The notes under the pieces are model-generated. The model saw only the letters and a program-made list of their open reading frames with translations, did no database searches and had not been told where the DNA came from. A program made the translations under genes and the position numbers. A stretch of 64,000 nt of DNA from CAUZIB01 sp963663925 (GTDB lineage: Bacteria; Acidobacteriota; Vicinamibacteria; Vicinamibacterales; UBA8438), in the NCBI GenBank assembly GCA_965237405.1, contig OZ250139.1, positions 3,348,001 through 3,412,000 on the forward strand. Reading direction: 5' to 3'. Each line of letters begins with the position of its first letter. The stretch's first letter is position 1. Below are positions 19,429-30,576 of this stretch, piece after piece.

Positions 19429-19575
19429 CTCAACAGCGCGTATCTCACGGCCTAACACCCGCAAGACTATCGCCAACTTTAGACCAAACGATCTTCAGCG
19501 GACGAATACCAGAGCATCAGATCGATCTTGAGTGCCTGCGCCACGAGGCCGAAGCCACGAACACAGGAACGACTC

Positions 19576-21133
<1,558 letters not shown>

Positions 21134-21255
21134 AAAACGTGCGCCTCGGACGTCCCTCACGGGCAGCCCTCGGACAACTCCCAACACGAGAGCCTAATGG
21201 CTCTGCGTTGTTCTACTATTTTTTTGTCAGGCTGATACTCGGACGATCTATTTCA

Positions 21256-21272
21256 ACGTCCTATCTAGTTTT
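21256..21272 (-). other. 5' half of the 16S rRNA processing stem
   Basis: On the minus strand this is AAAACTAGATAGGACGT, located about 123 bases before the mature 16S 5' end. It is perfectly complementary to 19412-19428. Confidence 0.75.
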
Positions 21273-21345
21273 CAAAAAACCCGCGCTCCTACGGCCTCCC
21301 GCACGAGCGACCCACTTAGCGGAGGTTAAGTAAACCGCCACCAGA

Positions 21346-21385
21346 ATAACCTTGCAAGGTTATAGTCCTGCCACTCGTCTGTCAA
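21346..21385 (-). promoter_or_regulatory. Likely rRNA operon promoter with 18-bp palindrome
   Basis: On the minus strand TTGACA (21385-21380) is followed after 15 bases by TATAAC (21364-21359). The spacing is a little short of the 17 preferred by housekeeping sigma factor. Overlapping the -10 and start region is the perfect palindrome ATAACCTTGCAAGGTTAT (21346-21363). A symmetrical site there could bind a dimeric regulator of rRNA transcription. The promoter call is sequence-based only. Confidence 0.5.
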
Positions 21386-21419
21386 TGCCTGAGCCACTCG
21401 CCACTAAGCCCCTAAAGGG

Positions 21420-22643
21420 TCAGTCCACCAATAAATTGACTCGAATCGCCTTACGACCCACTTGTAAGATGAACGCCCGAGCGGGCGGGTAAAAGCGATG
21501 CATCTGATCAGAGATGCGCTCTCCATCAATGCGAACCCCGCCCTGATCAATGAGGCGCGTTGCCGCCGAACCAGACTTTGCCAATCCGGATCCAGCGATA
21601 ATCGCCGACAGCTTCGCTCCTTCTGAGGTTACAGTGGTGCTCCACTCAGCCACGTCGATTGGAAGCTCCTTGCGGGCGAAACGCCGCTCAAACTCGGCCG
21701 CGGCAGCAGCAGCAGCGGATGGTGAGTGAAAATCACTAATGATCCGACTTGCCAGGTCGGCCTTTACCTGCTTCGGATGAGCTTGACTGGTGGCGACGTT
21801 GTCCTTGAGTCTGTCGACTTCTTTCAGTGACAGATCGGTAAGAAGCTCGTAATAGTCCCACATCAGCTCGTCTGACACAGACATCAGCTTGCCGAATATC
21901 TCGGTGGCTGACTCCGTGATACTGATGTAGTTGCCTGCCGATTTCGACATCTTCTCGACACCGTCGATGCCAACCAACAGTGGAGTGGTCATGACGACCT
22001 GCGCCTCAACACCGCACGATGGCATGATGTCACGTCCGACGTTGAGGTTGAAAAGCTGATCGGTACCGCCGAGCTCGACGTCGGCCTTCAAATAGACCGA
22101 GTCGTACGCCTGCGCCAACGGGTACAAGAACTCATGAATGGCGATTGGCTTACCCGATTCGTACCGCTGACGAAAGTCGCGTCGCTCAAGCATCTGTGCG
22201 ACGTTGTAGCGGGCAGCGAGCCGAATCCATCCCTCGCTGCCAAGGCCGCTAAGCCAGCTGCTGTTAAAGTCGATGGCCGTCTTCTCGGAGTCGAGAAGCT
22301 TGAAGACCTGCGCCTTGTAAGTCTCCGCGTTCTCCTCGATCTCGTCCCGACTAAGCGGCGGCCGCGTCTTGGACCGACCCGTCGGATCGCCAATGAGTCC
22401 AGTGAAGTCGCCAATAAGAAAGATGACCCGATGGCCGAGGTCCTGAAAATGCTTCATCTTCCGAATGAGCACCGTGTGCCCCAAATGCAGATCAGGCGCG
22501 GTAGGATCGAACCCCACCTTTACCGTGAGTGGGCGTCCGCTTTCTTCTGCACCCTCGAGCTTAGTCTTCAGGTCTTGACGTCGAACGACATCGACACATC
22601 CCTTCGTTAGATAGTCGAGCTGTTCTTCGATGGTCATGGTCAT
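21420..22643 (-). CDS. tyrS: Tyrosyl-tRNA synthetase
   Basis: The enzyme charges tRNA-Tyr in the cytoplasm. The start at 22643 overlaps the purN stop as ATGA and gives 407 residues, a normal length. The class I signatures are HLGH at 53-56 and KMSKS at 231-235. The Rossmann core is followed by a C-terminal S4-type RNA-binding domain (SAATRLIDQGGVRIDGERI, about 345-365). It is the last gene of the purine operon and ends right before the rRNA promoter region. No T-box leader is visible since translation is coupled to purN. Confidence 0.97.
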   Translation of the reverse strand: MTMTIEEQLDYLTKGCVDVVRRQDLKTKLEGAEESGRPLTVKVGFDPTAPDLHLGHTVLIRKMKHFQDLGHRVIFLIGDFTGLIGDPTGRSKTRPPLSRDEIEENAETYKAQVFKLLDSEKTAIDFNSSWLSGLGSEGWIRLAARYNVAQMLERRDFRQRYESGKPIAIHEFLYPLAQAYDSVYLKADVELGGTDQLFNLNVGRDIMPSCGVEAQVVMTTPLLVGIDGVEKMSKSAGNYISITESATEIFGKLMSVSDELMWDYYELLTDLSLKEVDRLKDNVATSQAHPKQVKADLASRIISDFHSPSAAAAAAAEFERRFARKELPIDVAEWSTTVTSEGAKLSAIIAGSGLAKSGSAATRLIDQGGVRIDGERISDQMHRFYPPARAFILQVGRKAIRVNLLVD

Positions 22644-23290
22644 GAGTTCACGCTCACACGAACAAAACGTCGACCCTCGATCGTCCACCCCCTACAGAGA
22701 ACATCGGCAATCGCCTCAGGATAGATCCGGTGTTCTTCGGCCAGAATCCTCCCCGCCAGCGTATCTGGCGTGTCACCGTCTTCGACGGTCACGACGGCCT
22801 GCTTCACGATGGGACCGCCGTCAAGCTCCGCCGTCACGAGGTGAACGGTCGCACCGCTGACCTTGACACCGTACTCCCAGGCCTGTCGCTGGGCATCGAG
22901 ACCAACGAACGAGGGTAGGAGTGACGGATGTATGTTGAGAATGGCGTACGGAAAAGCCTTAATGAAATCGGTGCTCAGTACCCGCATGAAGCCCGCCAGA
23001 CACACAAGCCCTACATTGTGCTCGCGAAGAGCGGTCACGACAGCACGATCGAATCCCTCACGCGAACGATAGTCCTGGTGGTCGATGTGTAGCGTCTCGA
23101 CGCCGGCGGCATGGGCCCTGTTCAGCCCCGTGGCATCGCACTTATTCGACACGACGAGGGCGACCTCAGCATCGAGACGCCCATCGCCAATCGCATCGAG
23201 AATCGCTTGTAGATTGCTACCACGGCCTGAGATAAGTACGCCCAGTCGCCGGTTCATGTGAAACGAAGTTGTCGAACCGGCTCTAGACAT
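22640..23290 (-). CDS. purN: Phosphoribosylglycinamide formyltransferase (GART)
   Basis: PurN transfers a formyl group from 10-formyltetrahydrofolate to GAR in step three of purine synthesis. Visible motifs are RLGVLISGRGSNLQAILDAI at the N-terminus, LAGFMRVLSTDF, the catalytic NIHPSLLPSFVG (N and H) and the D in ELDGGPIV. The start at 23290 overlaps the end of purM by 8 bases and gives 216 residues. A shorter start at 23257 (MNRRLG) would match the usual N-terminus more closely. It is coupled to tyrS downstream. Confidence 0.95.
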   Translation of the reverse strand: MSRAGSTTSFHMNRRLGVLISGRGSNLQAILDAIGDGRLDAEVALVVSNKCDATGLNRAHAAGVETLHIDHQDYRSREGFDRAVVTALREHNVGLVCLAGFMRVLSTDFIKAFPYAILNIHPSLLPSFVGLDAQRQAWEYGVKVSGATVHLVTAELDGGPIVKQAVVTVEDGDTPDTLAGRILAEEHRIYPEAIADVLCRGWTIEGRRFVRVSVNS

Positions 23291-24323
23291 AGTGGACTGC
23301 TGACGCGTCCTCGTCCCCATCGATGACACATCCGATCACGACCGAGGCTGGCTCACCAGCCTCCACAAAGGCGTCTCGTAGCTTATTGACATCGCGAGTG
23401 TCGCAAACGACGATCATTCCTATCCCCATATTGAAGGTTCGGTACATGTCATCAACCGGAACGTGACCGGCCTCCTGCAGAAAAGCAAAGACCGATGGAA
23501 CCTCCCAGGTGCACCGGTTCACCTCCGCCGATAGACCCGGCGGTAGCACTCTTGGGAGGTTGTCAGTAATTCCCCCGCCGGTCACGTGCGCCAGCCCCTT
23601 AATTAAACCTGTGCCAAGAAGGGGACCAAGCAGTGGGAGATACGACCGGTGCGGACGGAGGAGCACGTCACCAACTGTCGCATCCGGGTCCAACCGCTCG
23701 ACCTGAACATCGACTGTCAGACCGGCTTGCTCGAAGACAATCTGACGGGCTAGTGAGAAACCATTCGTGTGTAGGCCACTCGAAGGAAGTCCTATTAAAC
23801 AGTCCCCAACCGCGATACCACGCCCATCGATTATCTCGCCACGGTCGGCGAGTCCGACAATGAATCCAGCCAGATCGTACTCGCCGTCCGCGTAGAACCC
23901 CGGCATCTCTGCCGTTTCTCCACCCAAGAGGGCGCAGCCGTTCTCGCGACACCCGGTCGCCACGCCCTCGACGACCGCAGTGGACACATCGGGTGAGAGA
24001 CGACCGGTCGCCAAATAGTCTAGGAAGAAAAGCGGCGTCGCCCCTTGCACTAGGATGTCGTTGACACAGTGATTAACCAGATCGACACCAATAGTCGTGT
24101 GCCGACCGGTCAAGAAGGCTAGGCGGAGCTTGGTTCCGACGCCGTCCGTACTGGCTACGAGCACGGGTTCGCGGTGGCCCTTAAAGTCAGGCTGAAACAC
24201 CCCACCAAACGATCCGATCTCGGTAACTACTCCATTCGTAAAAGTGTTTCGAGCCAGCTCCTTGACCCTGTTAACCACCTCGTGACCGGCGTCGATGTCG
24301 ACACCCGAAGACTTGTAGTCCAT
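23283..24323 (-). CDS. purM: Phosphoribosylformylglycinamidine cyclo-ligase (AIR synthetase)
   Basis: PurM closes the imidazole ring of the purine precursor using ATP. The 346-residue protein shows the PurM N-terminal pattern (KSSGVDIDAGHEVVNRVKEL), GTKLRLAFLTGRHTTIGVDL, the metal and phosphate loop ALLGGETAEMPGFY, and HVTGGGITDNLPRVLP in the second domain. Length is typical. It lies between purF and purN, separated from purF by a gap of about 285 bases that holds only a doubtful small ORF. Confidence 0.97.
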   Translation of the reverse strand: MDYKSSGVDIDAGHEVVNRVKELARNTFTNGVVTEIGSFGGVFQPDFKGHREPVLVASTDGVGTKLRLAFLTGRHTTIGVDLVNHCVNDILVQGATPLFFLDYLATGRLSPDVSTAVVEGVATGCRENGCALLGGETAEMPGFYADGEYDLAGFIVGLADRGEIIDGRGIAVGDCLIGLPSSGLHTNGFSLARQIVFEQAGLTVDVQVERLDPDATVGDVLLRPHRSYLPLLGPLLGTGLIKGLAHVTGGGITDNLPRVLPPGLSAEVNRCTWEVPSVFAFLQEAGHVPVDDMYRTFNMGIGMIVVCDTRDVNKLRDAFVEAGEPASVVIGCVIDGDEDASAVHYV

Positions 24324-24611
24324 CTGTGCCTCAGAATTCGAGGATTCGAATGACGGCCTCAGTCAGGATCTGGGTCGCCGTCCCGTCTTCCCGTCTGGTG
24401 ACTTTCAGTACCCTCCTCACATGCGAACGTAGAACCGCTCCTCGGCGAAATCATCGGCAAGCGTGTTAAAAACATCGCGTAGTCGAAGTCTCCGAGTTGA
24501 TCGATGACGCCTGGTCCGCACTCTGCCTCGACACTTCCGCATACAAGGGCTCGAGCAGGGAACCCCGACCAGTAAAACTGGCGCAACCCAGGTGACGTGC
24601 CGGCCCCTCAT
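24324..24611 (-). pseudogene. Doubtful or decayed small ORF between purF and purM
   Basis: An ATG at 24611 overlaps the purF stop as ATGA and opens a 64-codon frame that ends FNTLADDFAEERFYVRM at 24417. Shifting frame there, the sequence continues as RRVLKVTRREDGTATQILT and EAVIRILEF to a stop just before purM. The combined product would be a basic protein of about 95 residues. Coupling to purF and the protein-like character of both halves suggest a small operon gene that has suffered a frameshift. The family is not recognised. Confidence 0.35.
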
Positions 24612-26074
24612 AATTTAACAGGACCGGAACCCTCGGGGAGCTTTAAGACCATCTGCATGTACGCTTCTTTGTCCAACGGAGGTGCCACGGGATACTCACG
24701 CGTGTAGCACGCGTTACAGTAATCACCGTTTGTCGGGCCAACCGCGGATCGAAGGCCCTCAAGACTCAGATATTCCAGCGAATCAGCACCCAGATAGTCA
24801 CGAATCGCTTCCACGCTGTGGGTGGCAGCGATTAGTTCGTCACGATGAGGAGTATCGATACCGTAGTAGCACGGCGAAACGGTAGGCGGGCAACTGATTC
24901 GCATATGAACCTCACGGGCACCCGCCGCTTTGATCATGCTGACGATCTTCTGGCTCGTCGTGCCGCGAACGATGGAATCGTCAACGAGTACGATCCGCTT
25001 ACCATCGAGAATGCTGCGGACCGTGTTCAGCTTAATCTTAACATTGAACCCACGAATCGACTCCTGGGGTTGGATGAACGTTCGGCCGACGTAGTGGTTT
25101 CGAATGAGACCTATCCTCAACGGTAGGCCCGAGACTTCGGCATACCCCGATGCGGCGCACGAACCAGAGTCGGGAATCGGTACAACTACGTCGGCCTCGA
25201 CGCCCGACTCCTTCGCGAGAAGGCGACCCAGATTCGTTCTTACTTCGCTGACGCTTTGGCCGAAGACATAGCTGTCGGGCCTCGCAAAATAGACGTGTTC
25301 GAACACACAATGCGCAGGCGGCACCGAGGGAAACGGCTTATAGGATCGAGTGCCATCCTGATCGATCACCAGTATCTCGCCAGGCTCGATATCACGTTCA
25401 TAACTAGCCCCAATTAAATCCAATGCACACGTTTCCGAACAGACGACGTGCGCGCCGTCGAGATGCCCGAGCGCAAGGGGCCTAAACCCGTGAGGATCCC
25501 GAATCGCAATCAGACTCTCCGGTGTCAGCATGACGAGCGAAAAGGCCCCTCTGACGCGAGAGACCGATTCAACGATCGCATCCTCGGCCGTCTTGGCATG
25601 CGACCGCGCATACAGGTGAAGCACCACCTCGGTATCGCTATTGGTCTGGAAGATCGATCCTTCCTTGACGAGCTCCGATCGGAGCTCCGTCGCGTTGACG
25701 AGATTGCCGTTGTGGCAGAGTGAAATCTGGCCATGCGCGCAATCGATCAGAATGGGCTGCGCGTTGATGATGCCACTTTCGCCAGACGTCGAGTAACGCA
25801 CGTGCCCAATCGCCGACCGTCCGACAAGCGTCGCAAGCGTGTCCTCGTTGAACACATCGCCGACGTAGCCCATCGCTCGAGACTGCTTAATATGACCATC
25901 TTGCACGACGGCGATCCCAGCGCTTTCCTGCCCCCGATGCTGAAGAGCGTAGAGGCCCAGATAGGTCATGTGAGCGGCATTAACGTGGCCAAAGACTCCG
26001 AATACCCCACACTCGTCCTTAAACTTGTCGGAAGCCGGAGCGCGACAAGAAAGAGTAGTGTCCATAACGCTCAT
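24608..26074 (-). CDS. purF: Amidophosphoribosyltransferase
   Basis: PurF starts the purine pathway by moving the glutamine amide onto PRPP. The 488-residue protein has a 21-residue propeptide before the catalytic C22 (DECGVFGVFG), so it is the processed, iron-sulfur-type PurF. Cysteines for a 4Fe-4S cluster are visible in CVFEHVYF, SPCYYGID and YCNACYTREY. The phosphoribosyl part has KRIVLVDDSIVRGTTS, the PRPP loop. The start overlaps the purL stop as ATGA. The cluster type suggests oxygen-sensitive turnover as in Bacillus. Confidence 0.97.
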   Translation of the reverse strand: MSVMDTTLSCRAPASDKFKDECGVFGVFGHVNAAHMTYLGLYALQHRGQESAGIAVVQDGHIKQSRAMGYVGDVFNEDTLATLVGRSAIGHVRYSTSGESGIINAQPILIDCAHGQISLCHNGNLVNATELRSELVKEGSIFQTNSDTEVVLHLYARSHAKTAEDAIVESVSRVRGAFSLVMLTPESLIAIRDPHGFRPLALGHLDGAHVVCSETCALDLIGASYERDIEPGEILVIDQDGTRSYKPFPSVPPAHCVFEHVYFARPDSYVFGQSVSEVRTNLGRLLAKESGVEADVVVPIPDSGSCAASGYAEVSGLPLRIGLIRNHYVGRTFIQPQESIRGFNVKIKLNTVRSILDGKRIVLVDDSIVRGTTSQKIVSMIKAAGAREVHMRISCPPTVSPCYYGIDTPHRDELIAATHSVEAIRDYLGADSLEYLSLEGLRSAVGPTNGDYCNACYTREYPVAPPLDKEAYMQMVLKLPEGSGPVKL

Positions 26075-28308
26075 GCGGCTCGACCCTCAAAGTATTTCGC
26101 CACCCCGCTTGCCCAGATCCGCTCGATCTCGGAGAGCGCCGCATCGATGACCGGGGCGTCGTCAACCGACAGCCGAAGCCGGTCCCCTCCAGTCTGACCG
26201 ATTACCGCTGCCGCAATCCCGGCGTCACAGGCACGTGCCAGCACGTCGTGCGTGTTAGCGGGCGAAGCCGACACGATGACCCTAGACGCCGACTCACCGA
26301 ACAAGGCTACCGTCAGCCTGACATCATGCGGAACCGTGTCGGATACGCTTGCCACCGACACCTCGGCCCCGATGCCTCCGCTTTCGAAACAACATTCCGA
26401 GAGGGTGACCGCCAGGCCGCCCTCGGCGCAATCGTGAGCCGATTGGACTAACTTGGCCTGCGCGAGTGATACCAGGCACCGCTGCAGCGCGTGCTCTCGT
26501 TCAAGCCGAATCGCTGGTGGCGTTCCACGTACCACGCCGTGCACGAGTTTCAAGTACTCGCTTCCGCCAAGCCCTGGCATCGCGTCGCCCAGCAAGATAA
26601 TGGACGCGCCCTGTTGAGAGAACACCCGCCCCAGTACATTTGAGACATCCTCAATTAAACCGACAACACCGATCACCGGGGTTGGCTGGATGGCGATGCC
26701 GTCGGTTTCGTTGTAGAAACTGACATTACCACCTGTGATTGGAATGTTGAGTGCTCGGCACGCTTCAGCGATACCGTCGACGACCTCAGCGAACTGCCAC
26801 ATGATCTCGGGTCGCTCCGGATTCCCAAAATTGAGGCAATTGGTAGCACCGATCGGGGTCGCGCCCGAACAGGCAACGTTCCGTGCCGATTCCGCAACGG
26901 CGAGCATGGCCCCCCCACGCGGATCTAACGAACAGTAGCGGCCGTTTCCATCAACGGCAAATGCCAGCACGCGATTCGTTCCCTTAACTCGAACGACGCC
27001 GGCCCCCACCCCTGCCAGCGCGATCGAATTCGTTCGTACCATGTGGTCATACTGGCGATAGATCCACCGCTTGCTAGCGATCTGGGGCGACGCCAGCAAG
27101 GTCAGGAGCGCGTCAGCGGCCGGCGGCTTTTCGGTGAGGGTCGCCAAATCGAAACGTTGCCGTTCTTCGAAATCGTCGGGACGGCGAGTGGGTCGGTTAT
27201 AGACCGGACCTTCATCGGCCAACGCCTTGTTTGGGATCTCAACGACGACGGCATCGCGATCCCGAACCCGTAACAACCCATCGGCCGTTACCTGCCCGAT
27301 GCTCACGGCGTGAAGATCCCACTTCTCGAAGATACGCTCGACTTCGGCCTCGCGACCTTGCTTAACGATAAAGAGCATACGCTCCTGAGACTCGCTCAGC
27401 ATGATCTCGTACGGCGTCATGCCGGTCTCTCGCTGCGGCACGAGCGCAACATCGATCTCGATGCCAGACCCACCGCGCGAGCCCATCTCACACGTCGCGC
27501 ACGTCAGCCCAGCGGCCCCCATATCCTGAATGCCCACAAGCGCATCGGTTTCCATTACCTCAAGACAGGCCTCAAGGAGCAGCTTCTCCATGAATGGGTC
27601 TCCCACCTGTACGTTGGGTCGCTTTTCGTCGATCGTGTCGTCGAACTCCGCCGACGCCATCGTGGCGCCATGAATGCCATCCCGGCCAGTCTTCGCCCCG
27701 ACGTAGTACACGGGATTACCCACGCCCTCGGCACGACCGAGAATCAATGCGTCGGCATTCGCGACGCCTAGGCAAAACACGTTGACCAGCGGGTTCCCCG
27801 CATAGCTTTCATCGAACGCGACCTCACCGCCCACCGTTGGAATACCGATGCTGTTGCCGTATCCGGCGATCCCGGCGACGACGCCCTCGACGATGTGCTG
27901 CGTCTTTGAATCGGTGAGCGGACCGAACCGTAACGAGTCGAGGAGTGCGATCGGTCGCGCACCCATCGTAAAGATGTCTCTGATGATACCGCCCACGCCC
28001 GTTGCCGCCCCCTGGTACGGCTCGATAAACGAGGGGTGGTTGTGCGACTCGATCTTGAAAACCGCCGCCAGACCGTCACCGATATCGAGTGCGCCGGCGT
28101 TTTCCCCGGGGCCCTGTAAGACTCGCGGGTTCTCGGTCGGTAACCGCCGGAGATGCACTCTGGAGCTCTTGTAGCTGCAGTGTTCGGACCACATGACGGC
28201 GAAGATCCCCAACTCGGTCAGATTCGGCTCGCGGCCAAGGATGGCCAGCACGCGCTGATACTCATCTTGGGTCAGGCCGTGGGCGACCAGGGTCGACTCG
28301 TCAATCAC
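26071..28308 (-). CDS. purL: Phosphoribosylformylglycinamidine synthase, large subunit
   Basis: PurL uses ATP and ammonia delivered by PurQ, with PurS, to make FGAM. The 745-residue size is that of the small, three-subunit type. Motifs include MWSEHCSYKSSRVHLRRLP, GENAGALDIGDGLAAVFKIE, the GVGGIIRDIFTMGARPIA segment, MGAAGLTCATCEMGSRGG and AHDCAEGGLAVTLSECCFES near the end. It begins with GTG overlapping the purQ stop (GTGA) and ends overlapping purF, so purQ, purL and purF are translationally coupled. Confidence 0.97.
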   Translation of the reverse strand: MIDESTLVAHGLTQDEYQRVLAILGREPNLTELGIFAVMWSEHCSYKSSRVHLRRLPTENPRVLQGPGENAGALDIGDGLAAVFKIESHNHPSFIEPYQGAATGVGGIIRDIFTMGARPIALLDSLRFGPLTDSKTQHIVEGVVAGIAGYGNSIGIPTVGGEVAFDESYAGNPLVNVFCLGVANADALILGRAEGVGNPVYYVGAKTGRDGIHGATMASAEFDDTIDEKRPNVQVGDPFMEKLLLEACLEVMETDALVGIQDMGAAGLTCATCEMGSRGGSGIEIDVALVPQRETGMTPYEIMLSESQERMLFIVKQGREAEVERIFEKWDLHAVSIGQVTADGLLRVRDRDAVVVEIPNKALADEGPVYNRPTRRPDDFEERQRFDLATLTEKPPAADALLTLLASPQIASKRWIYRQYDHMVRTNSIALAGVGAGVVRVKGTNRVLAFAVDGNGRYCSLDPRGGAMLAVAESARNVACSGATPIGATNCLNFGNPERPEIMWQFAEVVDGIAEACRALNIPITGGNVSFYNETDGIAIQPTPVIGVVGLIEDVSNVLGRVFSQQGASIILLGDAMPGLGGSEYLKLVHGVVRGTPPAIRLEREHALQRCLVSLAQAKLVQSAHDCAEGGLAVTLSECCFESGGIGAEVSVASVSDTVPHDVRLTVALFGESASRVIVSASPANTHDVLARACDAGIAAAVIGQTGGDRLRLSVDDAPVIDAALSEIERIWASGVAKYFEGRAA

Positions 28309-29012
28309 GCCAAGGCTCCCTCACCGGTCAGCGCAGTTACTACCGACTCGAGAATGACCCGACCGTCGGTACTTCCGACCACCAGCTCACACGCCCGTTC
28401 GGGGTGGGGCATGAGCCCAACTACGTTCCGTGCCTCATTGCAGATGCCGGCAATGGCTGCGGTTGAACCGTTTATATTCCATGCATCGTCGAGAGCACCA
28501 TCTGGCGCTGTGTAGCGGAAAATTACCTGTCGGTTGGCCTCAAGCCTCGCCATCGCGTCTGGCGGGGCGTAGTAGTTTCCTTCGCCGTGCGCGATCGGGA
28601 TCCTCAGAACCTGACCAACTCTCGCATTCCGGGTAAACAGCGTGTCGGTCTGCTCAACCCTAAGGTGAACATACTGGCAAATAAACTTGAGGTCTCGGTT
28701 TCGTCGCATGCCTCCCGGCAAAAGCCCCGCCTCAAGCAGCACCTGGAAACCATTGCAGACACCGAGCACGGGCTGTCCCGCCGCGGCAAAGTCAACAACC
28801 GACGCCATGACCGGAGAGAAGCGTGCGATGGCACCACTGCGAAGGTAGTCACCGTAGGAGAATCCGCCTGGCAACACGACGGCGTCGGCACCATGGAGAT
28901 CGGTTTCCTTGTGCCACACGAAATCAGCCTCATACCCCAACACCTCGGTAAGGGCGTAGTGAGCGTCATGGTCACAGTTCGAACCCGGGAAGACGACGAT
29001 GGCGAACTTCAC
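28305..29012 (-). CDS. purQ: Phosphoribosylformylglycinamidine synthase, glutaminase subunit
   Basis: PurQ is the class I glutamine amidotransferase that feeds ammonia to PurL. The 235-residue product starts MKFAIVVFPGSNCDHD and has the oxyanion region VVLPGGFSYGDYLR. The nucleophile C is in VLGVCNGFQVLLEAGLLPGG, and the catalytic H and E lie in GLMPHPERACE. The start overlaps the end of purS by 4 bases. All catalytic residues are present. Confidence 0.97.
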   Translation of the reverse strand: MKFAIVVFPGSNCDHDAHYALTEVLGYEADFVWHKETDLHGADAVVLPGGFSYGDYLRSGAIARFSPVMASVVDFAAAGQPVLGVCNGFQVLLEAGLLPGGMRRNRDLKFICQYVHLRVEQTDTLFTRNARVGQVLRIPIAHGEGNYYAPPDAMARLEANRQVIFRYTAPDGALDDAWNINGSTAAIAGICNEARNVVGLMPHPERACELVVGSTDGRVILESVVTALTGEGALA

Positions 29013-29248
29013 TCCACCTCCACTCGATAGCTCTCGATCACGGGGTTTGCGAGCACCCGGTCGGCGACCTCCGCAACCATCTGCCGCGCTTCGTCAGCCG
29101 AGCCAGAGTCGAGATCTAGTTCAAAGTACTTCCCCTGTCGTACGTCCTGAACCGTCTGATACCCCATCGTCTGCAGCGCCTGGGCGATCGTTTTACCCTG
29201 CGGGTCGAGAATAGACGGCTTTAAGGTGACATACACTTTGGCCTTCAC
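29009..29248 (-). CDS. purS: Phosphoribosylformylglycinamidine synthase subunit PurS
   Basis: The small subunit bridges PurL and PurQ. The GTG at 29248 is chosen because it gives the usual N-terminus (VKAKVYVTLKPSILDPQGKT) and total length (79 residues). GAGAGG lies 6 bases upstream, and the codon comes one base after the purB stop. Conserved YQTVQDVRQGKYFELDL and the C-terminal VIESYRVEVE are present. The longer in-frame start at 29290 would lie inside purB. Confidence 0.95.
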   Translation of the reverse strand: MKAKVYVTLKPSILDPQGKTIAQALQTMGYQTVQDVRQGKYFELDLDSGSADEARQMVAEVADRVLANPVIESYRVEVE

Positions 29249-29249
29249 G

Positions 29250-30548
29250 TCATACCTCTCTAAAGACGCGATGAAAAATATCGTCCACATGCCGAAGCTG
29301 CACCTTAAGATCGAACACTTTCTCGATCTCCTCGCGTGTCAAAGCTCCCATGACGTCCGGATCATCAAGTAGCAACGTCTTGAAATCGAGATGTTCGTCG
29401 TGTGAACGTATGGTGCAGCGCTGGACCCACGCGTAAGCCTCTTCCCGCGAGATCCCGCGTCGCGTCAGTTCCAAAAGCACGCTTCCTGAAAACACTACGC
29501 CACGAGACAGCCCCAGGTTCTTAAGCATCTGGTCAGGATGGACAACCAGGTCACGGACGATGCCCGTGAGACGTCGGACCATGTGGTCTAGGGCACAAAA
29601 GCTGTCGGGAATGATCACGCGCTCGACCGATGAGTGCGAGATGTCGCGCTCGTGCCACAGCGCGATGTTCTCCACCGCGGCCAGCGCGTTGGTCCGAACC
29701 AATCGTGCCAAGCCGGTGATCTGCTCGCAGCCGATTGGGTTCCGCTTATGAGGCATCGCCGAGGACCCCTTCTGCCCCTCCGCAAACGGCTCTTCGACCT
29801 CTGCGATTTCGGTCTTCTGTAAACCGCGGATCTCAATAGCGATCATCTCGAGAGTGCCCCCGGCAATGGCCAAGGTACTGAGCAGTTCCGCGTGTCGGTC
29901 GCGTTGGATTATCTGAGACGCAACCGGTACAGGCGTAAGATCGAGTGCGTCACACACCGCCGCTTCGATGGCAGGATCCATATGAGCGTATGTGCCTACC
30001 GCGCCAGAAATCTGGCCGACGCTCACGCCGGTCCGAGCGCGTTCGAGCCGCACCCGATCGCGGCGTAGCTGATCGAACCACACCGCGAGCTTCAGGCCAA
30101 AGGTCATCGGCTCGGCGTGGACTCCGTGGGTACGGCCGATCATTGGCGTATGCCGATGCTCGAATGCTTGCTCGCGAACGGCGGCCTCGAGTGCTCCGAG
30201 ATCGGCGAGCAGCACATCACATGACCAACGCAACTGAACCGCGAGCGCCGTGTCCAATACATCCGATGAGGTCAACCCGAAGTGCAGCCACCGCGCCGAC
30301 GAACCGACATTCTCAGCCACCGCGGTTGTAAACGCGATGATGTCATGCCGCGTCACTTGCTCAATCTCCTCGACTCGCGCCGCGTTAACGGCACCGCACT
30401 CGCGAATGTCTCGTGCTGCCTCCACAGGAATCATGCCTTCGGCCGCCATCGCGTCGGCTGCCGCACGCTCCACGGCGAGCCAAATGTCGTATCGGTTCTG
30501 GTCACTCCAGATGCGCCCCATCTCAGGGGGGGTGTATCGAGGAATCAT
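29250..30548 (-). CDS. purB: Adenylosuccinate lyase
   Basis: PurB removes fumarate from SAICAR and from adenylosuccinate. The 432-residue protein matches the family in length. It shows MIPRYTPPEMGRIWSDQNRY at the start, the RTHGVHAEPMTFGLKLA segment with the catalytic H, and the fumarase/lyase signature GSSAMPHKRNP. It sits 28 bases after the MBL-fold gene and one base before the purS start, so it is embedded in the purine operon. Confidence 0.97.
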   Translation of the reverse strand: MIPRYTPPEMGRIWSDQNRYDIWLAVERAAADAMAAEGMIPVEAARDIRECGAVNAARVEEIEQVTRHDIIAFTTAVAENVGSSARWLHFGLTSSDVLDTALAVQLRWSCDVLLADLGALEAAVREQAFEHRHTPMIGRTHGVHAEPMTFGLKLAVWFDQLRRDRVRLERARTGVSVGQISGAVGTYAHMDPAIEAAVCDALDLTPVPVASQIIQRDRHAELLSTLAIAGGTLEMIAIEIRGLQKTEIAEVEEPFAEGQKGSSAMPHKRNPIGCEQITGLARLVRTNALAAVENIALWHERDISHSSVERVIIPDSFCALDHMVRRLTGIVRDLVVHPDQMLKNLGLSRGVVFSGSVLLELTRRGISREEAYAWVQRCTIRSHDEHLDFKTLLLDDPDVMGALTREEIEKVFDLKVQLRHVDDIFHRVFREV

Positions 30549-30576
30549 GGTCGTGGTTTAGGCAAATTCGCTGGGC

